Positions 45,282-55,222 of a stretch of 64,000 nt of DNA are shown piece after piece. Made by a program: the position numbers and the translations under genes. The stretch is taken from contig JAQXTA010000044.1 in assembly GCA_029219245.1 (NCBI GenBank), forward strand, positions 28,081-92,080, read 5' to 3'. The notes below the pieces were generated by a model. The model did no database searches, had not been told where the DNA came from, and worked only from the letters and a program-made list of their open reading frames with translations. The DNA is from Lachnospiraceae bacterium (GTDB taxonomy: Bacteria; Bacillota; Clostridia; Lachnospirales; Lachnospiraceae). Numbering within the stretch: the stretch's first letter is position 1; every line of letters starts with the position of its first letter.

Positions 45282-46229
45282 ATGACGACATTGCTTGTTG
45301 CAAAACAGTATTTGAAACAATTTTATAGCAAATATGAAGTGTATATTACCCCGCTTTTAAAGTTTTTACTGGCATTTATTTCAATGTTACTGTTAAATTC
45401 CAAGCTGGGATATATGGATGGAATAAATAAAATAACAGTCGTTCTGATTGCGGCATTGATGTGCTCCTTTATGCCGATGAATTTTATTGTGATTCTTGCA
45501 GCACTTTTTACACTGCTGCATTTATATGCGTTCAGCTTAGAGTGTGCGGTGGTTGTCGGAGTAGCATTTCTGCTTATGTTTTTGCTGTATTTCCGTTTTT
45601 CGCCGAAGGATACGATAGTAGTTATACTGACACCGGTCTGTTTTTTATTAAAGATACCGTATGTGATTCCGATTTCCATGGGACTGATTGGAACACCGGC
45701 ATCGGTTATTTCTGTTTCCTGTGGTGTGATTGCTTATTATATGATACATTATGTCAATGAAAATATTACGGTGCTAAGTGGAATGGCAGATGAAGAAACT
45801 GCGACAAGATTTAAAATCATTATTGATGGTATTTTGAATAATAAGGAAATGATAGTAACTATTGTAGCTTTTGCGGTCACCTTGGTACTTGTTTACATGA
45901 TTCGCAGAATGAGTCTTGATTATGCATGGACGATTGCTATGGTAGCTGGTGCTCTGGTAAACATCATGGTGCTTTTGATTGGAGATTTAATGTTTGATAC
46001 GAATGTATCTATTCTCAGCGCATTTTTTGGTACGATAGTTTCCTTCCTGCTTACGATGGTACTACAGTTTTTTGTGTTCCATGTGGATTACAGCAGGACG
46101 GAGAATGTACAATTTGAAGATGATGAGTATTATTATTATGTAAAAGCGGTGCCAAAGGTAACGCTTGCCAAACCGGAGAAAAAGGTAAAACAGATAAGCG
46201 TACAGAAGAAGAATAGAAGTACTCATTAA
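45282..46229 (+). CDS. Hypothetical polytopic membrane protein
   Basis: 315 residues, about eight membrane helices, and a C-terminal cytoplasmic tail that is first acidic-aromatic (EDDEYYYYVKAV) and then lysine-rich. GAGAGGA precedes ATG 45282. I do not recognise a characterised family. It stands 45 bases before cdaA, so a link with c-di-AMP synthesis or envelope growth is possible but unproven. Confidence 0.8.
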   Translation: MTTLLVAKQYLKQFYSKYEVYITPLLKFLLAFISMLLLNSKLGYMDGINKITVVLIAALMCSFMPMNFIVILAALFTLLHLYAFSLECAVVVGVAFLLMFLLYFRFSPKDTIVVILTPVCFLLKIPYVIPISMGLIGTPASVISVSCGVIAYYMIHYVNENITVLSGMADEETATRFKIIIDGILNNKEMIVTIVAFAVTLVLVYMIRRMSLDYAWTIAMVAGALVNIMVLLIGDLMFDTNVSILSAFFGTIVSFLLTMVLQFFVFHVDYSRTENVQFEDDEYYYYVKAVPKVTLAKPEKKVKQISVQKKNRSTH

Positions 46230-46274
46230 AATGGGTGTTGTTTCAGACTAAAACAGGATTGAGTGGGAATAATT

Positions 46275-47144
46275 ATGCAGCAGATTAATACATTGATAGA
46301 TAAATATTTTTCCAATTTGCATATGCCGTCTATTCATTGGACTGATGTTGCGGAGATTCTTATTATCACTTTTTTGGTGTATCATATTCTGGTCTGGATT
46401 AAGAATACCAGAGCCTGGGCATTATTAAAAGGGTTAGTAGTTATCGGGGCTTTTGTACTGGTAGCTGTTATTTTTAAGATGAACACAATATTGTGGATTG
46501 TTACCAATCTGTTCAGCATTGCTGCCATAGCAATTGTTGTTGTATTGCAGCCGGAGTTACGGAATGCATTAGAGACCTTGGGAAGAAAGAATCTTATTTC
46601 CTCCATTCTCCCTTTTGATTCCTCTAAAACCGGGGATGAGCGGCTTTCAGACAGAACAATCAACGAAATTGTAAAGGCTTCTGTTGAAATGGGAAAAGTA
46701 AAAACAGGTGCTCTGATTGTCATACAAAAGGAGCAGCCACTCAGCGAATATGAAAGAACCGGCATCGCAGTGGACGGTATTGTGTCGAGCCAGCTTCTCA
46801 TCAATATTTTTGAGCATAATACTCCTTTGCATGATGGTGCTGTTGTAGTAAAAAACAATCGTGTAACAGCGGCGACTTGTTATTTGCCCTTATCAGATAA
46901 TATGGAGCTTAGCAAAGAACTTGGAACAAGGCATCGTGCAGGCGTGGGTATTTCAGAGGTGACGGATTCTATGACAGTCATTGTTTCCGAAGAAACCGGT
47001 AAAATCAGTGTAGCATATGAAGGAAATCTGGAACGGGGAATTGATGCAGACCGCTTGCGAGAGAGATTGCACAGCATCCAGAATAAACCGATAGAAGATA
47101 AAAAACGGAAGTTGTGGAAAGGCAGGTCCAGGAATGAAGAATAG
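46275..47144 (+). CDS. cdaA: Diadenylate cyclase CdaA
   Basis: 289 residues: three N-terminal membrane helices (about 20-95), then the DisA_N diadenylate cyclase domain that makes c-di-AMP from two ATP. The active-site motifs are LHDGAVVV (DGA) and GTRHRAGVG (RHR). The order cdaA-cdaR-glmM is the conserved Firmicutes operon tying c-di-AMP to wall precursor synthesis. The ATG 46275 start is preferred to GTG 46263. Confidence 0.95.
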   Translation: MQQINTLIDKYFSNLHMPSIHWTDVAEILIITFLVYHILVWIKNTRAWALLKGLVVIGAFVLVAVIFKMNTILWIVTNLFSIAAIAIVVVLQPELRNALETLGRKNLISSILPFDSSKTGDERLSDRTINEIVKASVEMGKVKTGALIVIQKEQPLSEYERTGIAVDGIVSSQLLINIFEHNTPLHDGAVVVKNNRVTAATCYLPLSDNMELSKELGTRHRAGVGISEVTDSMTVIVSEETGKISVAYEGNLERGIDADRLRERLHSIQNKPIEDKKRKLWKGRSRNEE

Positions 47145-48414
47145 ATTAAGCCGAAACTGGGGATTGAAAATAGGCTCCTTTCTGTTTGCAGCAATCCTGT
47201 GGCTTATTGTAACCAATGTAAATGACCCGGTAGGTACCTTTAAGGTATATAACGTACCGGTTAAAATTCAGAATGCAGATTTGATTACCAATAACGGGCA
47301 GGTATATGAGGTGCTGGACAATACAGATGTAATCGATACGGTTACCATTTCTGCAAAACGATCGATTATTGACTCATTAGATGAAAGCAATGTTGTTGCA
47401 GTTGCAGACATGAATGACCTGACAAGTTTAAATACAATCAGTATCCGCCTTTCTACCAATAAGTACAATGATAAACTGGAAAGCATAGAAGGCAGTATTG
47501 ATAGCGTAAAATTGAATATCGAGGATAAACGAACCAAGACATTACAGCTTAAGACGGATACTGTTGGTGAAGTGAAAGACGGTTATATGGTTGGTGAGAT
47601 TTCAACGGAACAGAACCTTGTGGAGATTTCAGGACCGGAATCTCTGGTATCCCAGGTAAAGAAAGCAGTTGTTTCCGTAGATGTTTCCGGATTTACCAAT
47701 AACATCGGAACGGATTCGGTTATTCGCCTGTATGATGAAAATGATAAGTTGATTGCATCCAACAGTATTGTTAAGAATATCAGTAAAGTACGTGTTAATG
47801 TGGAAATTCTGAAATTGAAGACAGTATCGCTTAACTGGAATCTGAGTGGTACAGCATCAAGTGGATATGAACCAACAGGTGAAATAACAGCAACCAGAAG
47901 TACGATAGTGATTGCCGGAAAAGCCAAAGTCATAGATAATATCAGCTCCATTGATATTCCGGATACAGCACTCGATATTACCGGCGCATCGGAGAATGTA
48001 GAAATAATTGTTGATGTGGAAGACTATTTACCGGACGGTGTCATTCTTGCGGAAGAAGATTTTAACGGTAAAGTTATGGTGACCGTTTCTGTGGAACCAA
48101 CGATTGAGAAGACGGTTACTTTGAAAACGGAGGATATTCAGATTGTGAATATGCCGGAAGGATTTGAAGGAAAGATTCTGGAGAATGAAGACAATTATGA
48201 GATCGTACTTGTAGGTCTTGAGGCAAACCTGAATGAACTGGATTTGAAAGCTATTCAGGCAACGGTCGATATTGCGGCATGGATGCAACAAGAAGGAATG
48301 GAAGAATTGAGTGAAGACTACTACACGATCGGACTGACATTTAATCTGGATGAAAATATATCTTTGAAAGAGGATGTCAGTGTACGGCTGCATATAACGG
48401 AAAAAGAAGAATAA
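47134..48414 (+). CDS. cdaR: YbbR-domain regulator of CdaA (CdaR)
   Basis: 426 residues: an N-terminal membrane anchor (about 11-28) and four extracellular YbbR repeats (starting near 45, 135, 225 and 315). CdaR binds CdaA and adjusts its activity. The gene overlaps cdaA by 11 bases. The repeat signatures include VGEVKDGYMVGEISTE and SSGYEPTGEITAT. Confidence 0.92.
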   Translation: MKNRLSRNWGLKIGSFLFAAILWLIVTNVNDPVGTFKVYNVPVKIQNADLITNNGQVYEVLDNTDVIDTVTISAKRSIIDSLDESNVVAVADMNDLTSLNTISIRLSTNKYNDKLESIEGSIDSVKLNIEDKRTKTLQLKTDTVGEVKDGYMVGEISTEQNLVEISGPESLVSQVKKAVVSVDVSGFTNNIGTDSVIRLYDENDKLIASNSIVKNISKVRVNVEILKLKTVSLNWNLSGTASSGYEPTGEITATRSTIVIAGKAKVIDNISSIDIPDTALDITGASENVEIIVDVEDYLPDGVILAEEDFNGKVMVTVSVEPTIEKTVTLKTEDIQIVNMPEGFEGKILENEDNYEIVLVGLEANLNELDLKAIQATVDIAAWMQQEGMEELSEDYYTIGLTFNLDENISLKEDVSVRLHITEKEE

Positions 48415-48429
48415 AGGGAGAGTATAGGT

Positions 48430-49779
48430 ATGGGTAGATTATTTGGTACAGACGGAGTAAGAGGTGTTGCAAACGAGGAATTGACACCGCAGCTTGCCAT
48501 GCAGCTTGGTCAGGCAGGGGCTTATGTACTTACCAGGGAGAATGAACACAAACCGACTATTATGGTTGGGTGTGATACCAGAATTTCGGGAGATATGCTT
48601 GCAAATGCTTTGATGGCAGGTGCCTGTTCCGTAGGTGCGAATGCCGTTTATGTAGGAGTTGTTCCGACTCCGGCGGTTGCTTATCTGACCAGAAAATACA
48701 AAGTAGATGCCGGAGTTGTCATTTCGGCTTCCCATAACCCGGTAGAATTTAATGGTATTAAGTTCTTTGATGGAAATGGATACAAATTGCCGGATTCTCT
48801 GGAGGACGAAATAGAGGAACTGATTAAAAATAATATGCAGGGAATTAAATTTCCAATCGGTACCGGAGTCGGTAAAATTAAATATCGCACCGATGCAAGA
48901 GAAGAATACATTAACCATGCGATCCAGTCAGTAAAGGTGGAACTGCAGGGTATGAAAATTGTTGTAGACTGTGCGGAGGGCGCTTCTTTCTATACATCGG
49001 TAGAAGCATTGAAAGAATTGGGTGCGGAAGTAGTTGCAATTCATAACAATCCGGACGGAACCAATATCAATGCCAACTGTGGTTCTACACATATGGGAGA
49101 ATTGCAGGCAAGGGTTGTATATGAAAAGGCAAAGCTAGGTCTTGCATTTGATGGTGATGCAGACAGACTGCTTGCAGTAGATGAAATGGGTAATATCGTA
49201 AACGGTGACCAGATAATGGCGATTGTTGGTAACCATATGAAGAGTCAGGGAAAACTGAAGCATGACACCATTGTTGCAACGGTTATGAGTAACCTTGGTT
49301 TCTTCCTGATGGGAGAAAAAAATGGTATTCATATGGAACAGACCAAGGTTGGTGACAGATATGTTCTGGAGAGGATGCGCGAGATTGATGCAAGTCTTGG
49401 TGGCGAACAGTCAGGGCATGTTATTTTCTTAGATGAAAATACAACAGGCGATGGTCTTTTGAGTGCTTTGCATTTGTTGCAGGTTGTTGTGGAAACCGGA
49501 AAACCATTATCAGAGCTTGCGAAGATTATGGAAGTGATGCCACAGGCACTTGTCAATGCCAAGGTACCGAACCATAAGAAAGAAAAGTATATGGATTATC
49601 CGGAGATTGCAGAGGCGATTGCAGCATTGGATAAGAAATTTGCCGGAGAAGGACGTGTCCTTATCAGACCGTCCGGAACAGAGCCACTGGTACGTGTCAT
49701 GATTGAAGGAAAAGACCAGAAGATGATTGAAGAAGAGGCACAAAAATTAGCGGAATTGATACAGAACTGTATGCTTTAA
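48430..49779 (+). CDS. glmM: Phosphoglucosamine mutase GlmM
   Basis: 449 residues; interconverts glucosamine-6-phosphate and glucosamine-1-phosphate for UDP-GlcNAc. The N-terminal FGTDGVRG, phospho-serine loop VISASHNP (catalytic Ser), metal loop DGDADR and C-terminal [12 protein letters not shown] are all present. 15 bases after cdaR, as in the conserved operon; GlmM can inhibit CdaA. Confidence 0.97.
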   Translation: MGRLFGTDGVRGVANEELTPQLAMQLGQAGAYVLTRENEHKPTIMVGCDTRISGDMLANALMAGACSVGANAVYVGVVPTPAVAYLTRKYKVDAGVVISASHNPVEFNGIKFFDGNGYKLPDSLEDEIEELIKNNMQGIKFPIGTGVGKIKYRTDAREEYINHAIQSVKVELQGMKIVVDCAEGASFYTSVEALKELGAEVVAIHNNPDGTNINANCGSTHMGELQARVVYEKAKLGLAFDGDADRLLAVDEMGNIVNGDQIMAIVGNHMKSQGKLKHDTIVATVMSNLGFFLMGEKNGIHMEQTKVGDRYVLERMREIDASLGGEQSGHVIFLDENTTGDGLLSALHLLQVVVETGKPLSELAKIMEVMPQALVNAKVPNHKKEKYMDYPEIAEAIAALDKKFAGEGRVLIRPSGTEPLVRVMIEGKDQKMIEEEAQKLAELIQNCML

Positions 49780-49794
49780 ATGCAAAATTATCTG

Positions 49795-49823
49795 TTGAGA
49801 TATTTGGGGAAAAATGATATAGT
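49795..49823 (+). promoter_or_regulatory. Promoter of the HPr gene
   Basis: TTGAGA (49795-49800), spacing 17, TATAGT (49818-49823). Confidence 0.55.
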
Positions 49824-49880
49824 AGAATTAAGTTGTGACTAGTACATCAGTCAGAATGGAAATTGGAGGGAACGAAGAGA

Positions 49881-50144
49881 ATGGTAAGCCAAAAGGTAGT
49901 CATCAAAAACCCAACAGGGCTACATCTAAGACCGGCAGGTATCCTATGTAAAGAAGCGATGAAATTTAAATCTTTAATTACATTTACGTTTCGAGAGAAT
50001 ACAGCGAATGCCAAAAGTGTACTGAGTGTACTTGGTGCATGTGTTAAATGTGGCGATGAAGTTGAGTTTGTTTGTGATGGCGAAGATGAAAAGGAAGCAT
50101 TGGAAGCTCTTGTAAAAGCAATTGAGAGTGGACTTGGTGAGTAA
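49881..50144 (+). CDS. HPr family phosphocarrier protein
   Basis: 87 residues. The PTS active-site histidine is His15 in GLHLRPAG, and the regulatory serine is Ser46 in NAKSVLS, so both the EI and the HPr kinase sites are kept and it is HPr rather than Crh. Three cysteines (Cys23 and two near 55-58) are unusual for HPr. ptsI is not adjacent; the gene is a single unit between its promoter and a terminator. The start is ATG 49881 (TTG 49863 possible). Confidence 0.92.
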   Translation: MVSQKVVIKNPTGLHLRPAGILCKEAMKFKSLITFTFRENTANAKSVLSVLGACVKCGDEVEFVCDGEDEKEALEALVKAIESGLGE

Positions 50145-50155
50145 CGCTATCTGAT

Positions 50156-50188
50156 AAGCCCGTTGTGTTGTATTCAACGGGCTTTTTT
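50156..50188 (+). terminator. Terminator after the HPr gene
   Basis: Ten-base stem AAGCCCGTTG / CAACGGGCTT followed by TTTT. Confidence 0.85.
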
Positions 50189-50247
50189 ATGTGATAGGAA
50201 GGTGTTGAGTGAACCTTCTTATGTTATTGAAAGTGGAGGGATAAGAT

Positions 50248-51921
50248 ATGTTAAATTATCAAAGATATCGGAGAAATCCCGTTGTGGATTATCCGGAAAG
50301 AGAGTGGCCAAATAAAGAAATCGAAAAAGCACCGATATGGTGCAGCGTGGACTTACGAGACGGTAACCAGGCATTGATTGATCCAATGGTAGTGCATGAG
50401 AAAATTGAGTTCTTTAACTATCTGATTAAATTAGGCTTTAAAGAAATCGAAATCGGTTTTCCGGCTGCCAGTCAGATTGAGTTTGATTTCCTGCGGCAGT
50501 TAATTGACCGAAAAATGATACCGGATGATGTCACTGTTCAGGTATTAACACAGTGTCGTGAAGAACTGCTTGACAGAACTTTTGAGGCGATTAAAGGATG
50601 TAAACAGGCAGTAGTACATATTTATAACTCAACTTCTACTCTGCAGAGAGATGTTGTTTTTGGCATGAATAAGGAGCAGATTATCAACATTGCCGTAGAG
50701 GGTACCAAAATGGTAAAAGAACGTGCGAAAGATTTCCCGGGGAAAATTATTCTGGAATATTCGCCGGAAAGCTTTACCGGAACCGAACTTGATTTTGCGT
50801 TGGATATCTGCACCGCAGTACAGGAAACATGGGGACCGACCAAAGAAGAACCTATGATTATTAACCTGCCGTCTACAGTAGAAATGAATACACCGAATGT
50901 CTATGCAGACCAGATTGAGTGGATGAATAAACATTTTAAAAACCGGGAAACAATTATTTTAAGTGTACATCCGCATAACGACCGGGGTACCGGTGTGGCA
51001 AGTGCTGAACTGGCATTGCTTGCAGGAGCAGACAGAGTAGAAGGGACTTTGTTTGGCAATGGAGAAAGAACCGGTAATGTAGATATTCTGAACATTGCCT
51101 ACAACATGTTTTCTCAGGGTATCAATCCGAATCTTAACATTGAACATGTGAATGAAAGCATTGAGATTTATGAAAGATGCTGTAAAATATCGATTCATCC
51201 AAGACATCCGTATGCCGGCAAACTGGTATTTACTGCTTTTTCCGGTTCCCATCAGGATGCTATCAATAAGGGTGTTAAGGCAATGAAGGAGAGAAACAGC
51301 GAAATCTGGCAGGTGCCTTATTTGCCCATTGACCCGGCAGATATCGGAAGAGAGTATGAACCAATTGTGCGAATCAATTCTCAGTCCGGTAAGGGCGGCG
51401 TTGCCTTTATTATGGATACTTATTTTGGATTCAAGCTTCCGAAGGGAATGCACAAGGAGTTTGCGAACGTTATTCAGAAAATTTCTGAGAAACAAGGAGA
51501 AGTCTCACCGGATCAGATTATGGATAGCTTCCGCGAGGAATATCTGAACAAGAAAGAACCGATTCATTTCCGCAAACTGCGCGTAGATGATCTGAGTGGT
51601 GAAACCCAGTCGGAATTCGATACGAAAGTATATGTTACTTATACAAACCATGACGTTGAGAAGAGCTTTGAAGCCATTGGAAATGGTCCGATTGATGCGG
51701 TGAAGAGAGGACTTCAGGAGGAGCTTTCTATTGATATCAAGATTCTGGATTATGAAGAGCATGCATTACAGAGTGGTTCTAATTCTCAGGCAGCAGCCTA
51801 TATTCATTTATTGGATGCGGATACCGGAAACGTTACTTACGGGGTCGGTGTAAGTTCTAATATTACGAGAGCCTCTGTAAGAGCTATCTTTTCGGCAGTA
51901 AATCGTCTGAAACTGGGTTAG
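50248..51921 (+). CDS. leuA: 2-isopropylmalate synthase LeuA
   Basis: 557 residues, first committed step of leucine synthesis (acetyl-CoA plus 2-oxoisovalerate). The HMGL-like catalytic domain has SVDLRDGNQAL and the metal-binding SVHPHNDRGTG; the C-terminal LeuA dimer/allosteric domain runs from about 430. The size and N terminus (LNYQRYRRNP) are those of the longer LeuA type. No T-box or leader peptide is seen in the 60 bases upstream; GGAGGG precedes ATG. Confidence 0.95.
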   Translation: MLNYQRYRRNPVVDYPEREWPNKEIEKAPIWCSVDLRDGNQALIDPMVVHEKIEFFNYLIKLGFKEIEIGFPAASQIEFDFLRQLIDRKMIPDDVTVQVLTQCREELLDRTFEAIKGCKQAVVHIYNSTSTLQRDVVFGMNKEQIINIAVEGTKMVKERAKDFPGKIILEYSPESFTGTELDFALDICTAVQETWGPTKEEPMIINLPSTVEMNTPNVYADQIEWMNKHFKNRETIILSVHPHNDRGTGVASAELALLAGADRVEGTLFGNGERTGNVDILNIAYNMFSQGINPNLNIEHVNESIEIYERCCKISIHPRHPYAGKLVFTAFSGSHQDAINKGVKAMKERNSEIWQVPYLPIDPADIGREYEPIVRINSQSGKGGVAFIMDTYFGFKLPKGMHKEFANVIQKISEKQGEVSPDQIMDSFREEYLNKKEPIHFRKLRVDDLSGETQSEFDTKVYVTYTNHDVEKSFEAIGNGPIDAVKRGLQEELSIDIKILDYEEHALQSGSNSQAAAYIHLLDADTGNVTYGVGVSSNITRASVRAIFSAVNRLKLG

Positions 51922-51978
51922 TCCGGTTTCGGATGGCATAGAATTGTGTGATATTGTTATTGTAAAGGAGGAATGGGT

Positions 51979-52698
51979 ATGGAACAGGAATTGGAAAGAT
52001 TAGACCGTATGATACGGGAAAGCAACAATATTGTTTTCTTTGGTGGAGCAGGTGTTTCTACGGAAAGCGGTATTCCGGATTTCAGAAGTGTGGATGGCTT
52101 GTATAACCAGAAATATGATTATCCGCCGGAAACCATTTTAAGCCATACCTTTTACCGGAAAAAAACAGCGGAATTTTATCGCTTCTATCGTGATAAAATG
52201 CTTTGTCTGGATGCGAAACCGAATCCAGCACATTTAAAACTTTCCGAATGGGAAAAAGAAGGGAAACTCAAAGCGGTTATTACGCAGAACATTGATGGGC
52301 TTCATCAGGCAGCGGGCAGTAAGGTTGTACTAGAATTACATGGTTCGGTTTTGCGGACTTATTGTGAAGAATGTGGTAAATTCTATGACGCGGAATTTAT
52401 TCTGCATTCGGAAGGAGTCCCGACCTGCTCCTGTGGCGGAAGCATTAAACCGGATGTTGTGCTTTATGAAGAAGGACTCAATCAGAAAACTTTACAAGAT
52501 GCGGTTCGTTATATCAGCGAAGCAGATGTTCTGATTATTGGAGGAACTTCTCTTGCGGTATATCCGGCAGCAGGTCTGATTGATTACTATCAGGGAAATA
52601 AACTGGTACTGATTAATAAGACACCTACACCGAAAGACCGCATGGCGGATTTGGTAGTGCAGGGGAGCATCGGAGAGATTTTTTCTAAGCTTTCATAA
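51979..52698 (+). CDS. cobB: Sir2 family NAD-dependent protein deacylase
   Basis: 239 residues. NAD-binding GGAGVSTESGIPDFRS, catalytic QNIDGLHQAAGS and ELHGS (His), zinc cysteines CEEC and CSCG. It removes acetyl or other acyl groups from lysines. ATG 51979 is chosen because GGAGG (51967-51971) is 7 bases away; ATG 51973 would leave a single base. Confidence 0.94.
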   Translation: MEQELERLDRMIRESNNIVFFGGAGVSTESGIPDFRSVDGLYNQKYDYPPETILSHTFYRKKTAEFYRFYRDKMLCLDAKPNPAHLKLSEWEKEGKLKAVITQNIDGLHQAAGSKVVLELHGSVLRTYCEECGKFYDAEFILHSEGVPTCSCGGSIKPDVVLYEEGLNQKTLQDAVRYISEADVLIIGGTSLAVYPAAGLIDYYQGNKLVLINKTPTPKDRMADLVVQGSIGEIFSKLS

Positions 52699-52727
52699 AG
52701 AAATTAGGAGAAATGAAGGAGAGAGGC

Positions 52728-52910
52728 ATGGATATTCAGGTTGGTGATGTGGTGCGGTTGAAAAAACAGCATCCCTGTGGGTCGAAAGAATGGGAAGTAT
52801 TGCGGATTGGTGCTGATTTCCGATTGAAATGCAAGGGGTGTGGACATCAGATTATGATTGCCCGAAGATTAGTTGAAAAAAATGTAAAAGAAATTATTCC
52901 GAAAGCTTGA
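52728..52910 (+). CDS. DUF951 family small protein
   Basis: 60 residues. VGDVVRLKKQHPCGSKEWEVLRIGADFRLKC with CGxxH-like CKGCGHQ make the DUF951 family, a small beta-barrel-like, probable nucleic-acid-binding protein usually found just before rpsF or near ychF. Function unknown. GGAGAGG precedes ATG 52728. Confidence 0.88.
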   Translation: MDIQVGDVVRLKKQHPCGSKEWEVLRIGADFRLKCKGCGHQIMIARRLVEKNVKEIIPKA

Positions 52911-52976
52911 AATCGCTGAAAAACTATGTTATTATAATTACTCGTGATGTTATATATCAACAAACAGTCAATTATC

Positions 52977-52997
52977 CTTGCTCCGAGAGGGGCCAAG
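52977..52997 (+). promoter_or_regulatory. Possible S6:S18 autoregulatory leader hairpin
   Basis: CTTG-CTCC-GAGA-GGGG-C-CAAG, a bulged hairpin 23 bases before rpsF. Many Firmicutes rpsF leaders bind the S6:S18 complex through a bulged CCG element; the similarity here is only general. Confidence 0.3.
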
Positions 52998-53019
52998 AGA
53001 CCAAAAGGAGGTAACAAGC

Positions 53020-53310
53020 ATGAACAAATATGAATTAGCCGTTGTTGTTAGTGCGAAAATCGAAGATGACGAGAGAGCTGCAACCATTGAAAAATGCAAA
53101 GCTTTAATCGAGAGATTCGGTGGACAAGTTACAAACGTTGAAGACTGGGGTAAGAAGAGATTAGCTTACGAAGTACAGAAAATGAAAGATGCTTTCTATT
53201 ACTTCATCCAGTTTGACGCTGAGAGCACTGTCCCGGCAGAAATTGAAAGCCGCGTTCGTATTATGGACAATGTAATCAGATACTTGTGCGTAAGACAAGA
53301 CGAGAAATAA
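53020..53310 (+). CDS. rpsF: 30S ribosomal protein S6
   Basis: 96 residues, normal size. MNKYELAVVVSAKIEDDER at the start, and VEDWGKKRLAYEVQKMKDAFYYF then IRYLCVR are standard. AAAGGAGG is about 7 bases before ATG 53020. First gene of rpsF-ssb-rpsR. Confidence 0.97.
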   Translation: MNKYELAVVVSAKIEDDERAATIEKCKALIERFGGQVTNVEDWGKKRLAYEVQKMKDAFYYFIQFDAESTVPAEIESRVRIMDNVIRYLCVRQDEK

Positions 53311-53323
53311 GGAAGAGGTATAT

Positions 53324-53764
53324 ATGAACAAAGTAATTCTTATGGGACGTTTAACCAGAGATCCGGAAGTACGGTATTCTCAGGGTGAAAACGCTATGGC
53401 AGTTGCCAGATATACATTAGCTGTAGATCGTAGATTTAACCGTAATGGAGATGAGAACACTGCAGATTTTATTAACTGTGTTGCTTTTGGCAGAGCAGGT
53501 GAATTTGCAGAGAAGTACTTCCATAAAGGAATGAAGATTGCAGTAACAGGCCGAATCCAGACAGGTAGTTATACCAATAAGGATGGCGTGAAAGTGTATA
53601 CAACAGATGTTGTTATCGAGGAACAGGAATTTGCTGAGAGCAAGAATGCTTCCGCAGGCGATGGGGGATTTGCCGGTGGTAACAGCAGACCGGAACCGGC
53701 AGCAGCCGGGGATGGCTTTATGAATATTCCGGATGGAATTGACGAGGAGCTGCCATTTAACTAA
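53324..53764 (+). CDS. ssb: Single-stranded DNA-binding protein
   Basis: 146 residues. OB fold (MNKVILMGRLTRDPEVRYS, DFINCVAFGRAGEFAEKYF), Gly-rich linker and the C-terminal acidic tip DGIDEELPF that binds repair and replication partners. Normal place between the S6 and S18 genes. Confidence 0.97.
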   Translation: MNKVILMGRLTRDPEVRYSQGENAMAVARYTLAVDRRFNRNGDENTADFINCVAFGRAGEFAEKYFHKGMKIAVTGRIQTGSYTNKDGVKVYTTDVVIEEQEFAESKNASAGDGGFAGGNSRPEPAAAGDGFMNIPDGIDEELPFN

Positions 53765-53792
53765 TTGTTGAAATTTGATAGGAGGTAATAAC

Positions 53793-54056
53793 ATGGCTTA
53801 TAATAAGACAGAGAAGCCTGATTTCCCTGCAAAGAGAAAAGGCGGAATCCGTAGAAGAAAAAAAGTTTGCGTTTTTTGTGGTAAAGACAATGTAATCGAC
53901 TACAAAGATGTTAATAAATTAAAAAGATATGTATCTGAAAGAGGTAAAATTCTTCCTAGAAGAATTACCGGAAACTGTGCTAAGCATCAGAGAGCTTTAA
54001 CAGTAGCTATCAAACGTGCAAGACACGTAGCACTGATGCCATACGTTCAGGACTAA
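53793..54056 (+). CDS. rpsR: 30S ribosomal protein S18
   Basis: 87 residues. [21 protein letters not shown] contains CxxC, a zinc-type (C+) form; [22 protein letters not shown] is the rRNA- and S6-binding part. AGGAGG precedes ATG 53793. A terminator follows. Confidence 0.97.
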   Translation: MAYNKTEKPDFPAKRKGGIRRRKKVCVFCGKDNVIDYKDVNKLKRYVSERGKILPRRITGNCAKHQRALTVAIKRARHVALMPYVQD

Positions 54057-54072
54057 GATAAAACTAAAAGCG

Positions 54073-54101
54073 AAGGAGTCGGAGCAATCTGGCTCCTTTT
54101 T
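54073..54101 (+). terminator. Terminator after rpsR
   Basis: AAGGAGTC / GGCTCCTT stem followed by a T run. Confidence 0.75.
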
Positions 54102-54153
54102 ATGCGTGTATAAATCGTACCGTCCATAAAAGAGGATGGATTTGGAGGCTGTT

Positions 54154-55062
54154 ATGAGTAAAAAAGAAAAAAGAGGGATTTTTCTGATTGTTTTTGCAGG
54201 TATCTGTTGGGGAATGATTGGGATATACACCAGATTTCTATCTCAATATGGATTTTCATCGGTACAGATTACTTTCATACGGAATATCATATCTGCAGTG
54301 GAGATGTCTTTGTTGATTTTGCTTACGGACAGAAAAAGATTTGTGATTGCAGTAAAAGACATATGGATGTTCTTAGGAACCGGAATATGCAGTCAGGCTT
54401 TTTTTAATATCTGTTATTTTAAAGCAATTGAAATGACAACGATGTCTGTTGCGGCGATTCTTTTATATACCGCACCGTTTATGGTACTGTTTATGTCTGC
54501 TATGTTTTTTAAGGAAAAAGTTACGTTTCAAAAAATAGTGGCAGTAATCATTGCATTTCTGGGATGCATTTTTACAACCGGAAGTTTCAATGGCACAATG
54601 CAGTTTTCGATAATCGGGATTTTACTTGGGCTTGGCTCCGGTTTTGGATATGCGCTATACAGCATCTTTGGAAGCTTTGCCCTGAAAAAATATCATCCTT
54701 TTACGGTAACCTTCTATACCTTCCTTTTTGCCGGAATCTTTCTGATGCCTTTTTCGCAAGTACGACAGGGAATGGAACAGATGCAGAGTCATTTTATGGC
54801 ACCACTTTGCGGACTACTGCTGGCGACAATGTCAACCTTACTTCCATTCCTTTGCTATACGGAAGGACTTCAATGCATGGAGGCTGGAAAAGCATCCGTA
54901 ATGGCATTTGTGGAGCCTCTGGTTGCAACCTTGTGTGGCATTATTCTATTTCATGAACAGATGACCATATCAAATACCATTGGAATTTGTCTTATTTTCA
55001 TTGCTATTCTTTTATTGAATATAAAGTTTAACAGGAAAATACAAAGCAGAAATGTTGGGTGA
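54154..55062 (+). CDS. EamA/DMT superfamily transporter
   Basis: 302 residues, ten membrane helices in two EamA repeats (about 8-140 and 150-295). The substrate is unknown; such proteins export amino acids or other metabolites. GGAGG is 7-8 bases before ATG 54154. It sits alone between the rpsR terminator and gdpP, breaking up an otherwise housekeeping region. Confidence 0.9.
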   Translation: MSKKEKRGIFLIVFAGICWGMIGIYTRFLSQYGFSSVQITFIRNIISAVEMSLLILLTDRKRFVIAVKDIWMFLGTGICSQAFFNICYFKAIEMTTMSVAAILLYTAPFMVLFMSAMFFKEKVTFQKIVAVIIAFLGCIFTTGSFNGTMQFSIIGILLGLGSGFGYALYSIFGSFALKKYHPFTVTFYTFLFAGIFLMPFSQVRQGMEQMQSHFMAPLCGLLLATMSTLLPFLCYTEGLQCMEAGKASVMAFVEPLVATLCGIILFHEQMTISNTIGICLIFIAILLLNIKFNRKIQSRNVG

Positions 55063-55222
55063 ACAACCGGATAAAACCACCATATCTGTCAAATTATAGA
55101 AAAAAAGAACTACATATTGGTGTAGAACTTATTTTGAAAAAATGCTATACTTATGATGTTATGTAATCATAAAACTGGGAAAGTGTGTGTATCAGCAGAG
55201 GAGATGCAGACAAGAGGTTATG

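Noticed and set aside
50189..50247. T-box or leader peptide before leuA
   Set aside because: The interval is under 60 bases and lacks the T-box sequence or a run of Leu codons.
55063..55219. Terminator and promoter before gdpP
   Set aside because: Only a short imperfect CTACA/TGTAG hairpin and a TATACT without a matching -35 were seen.
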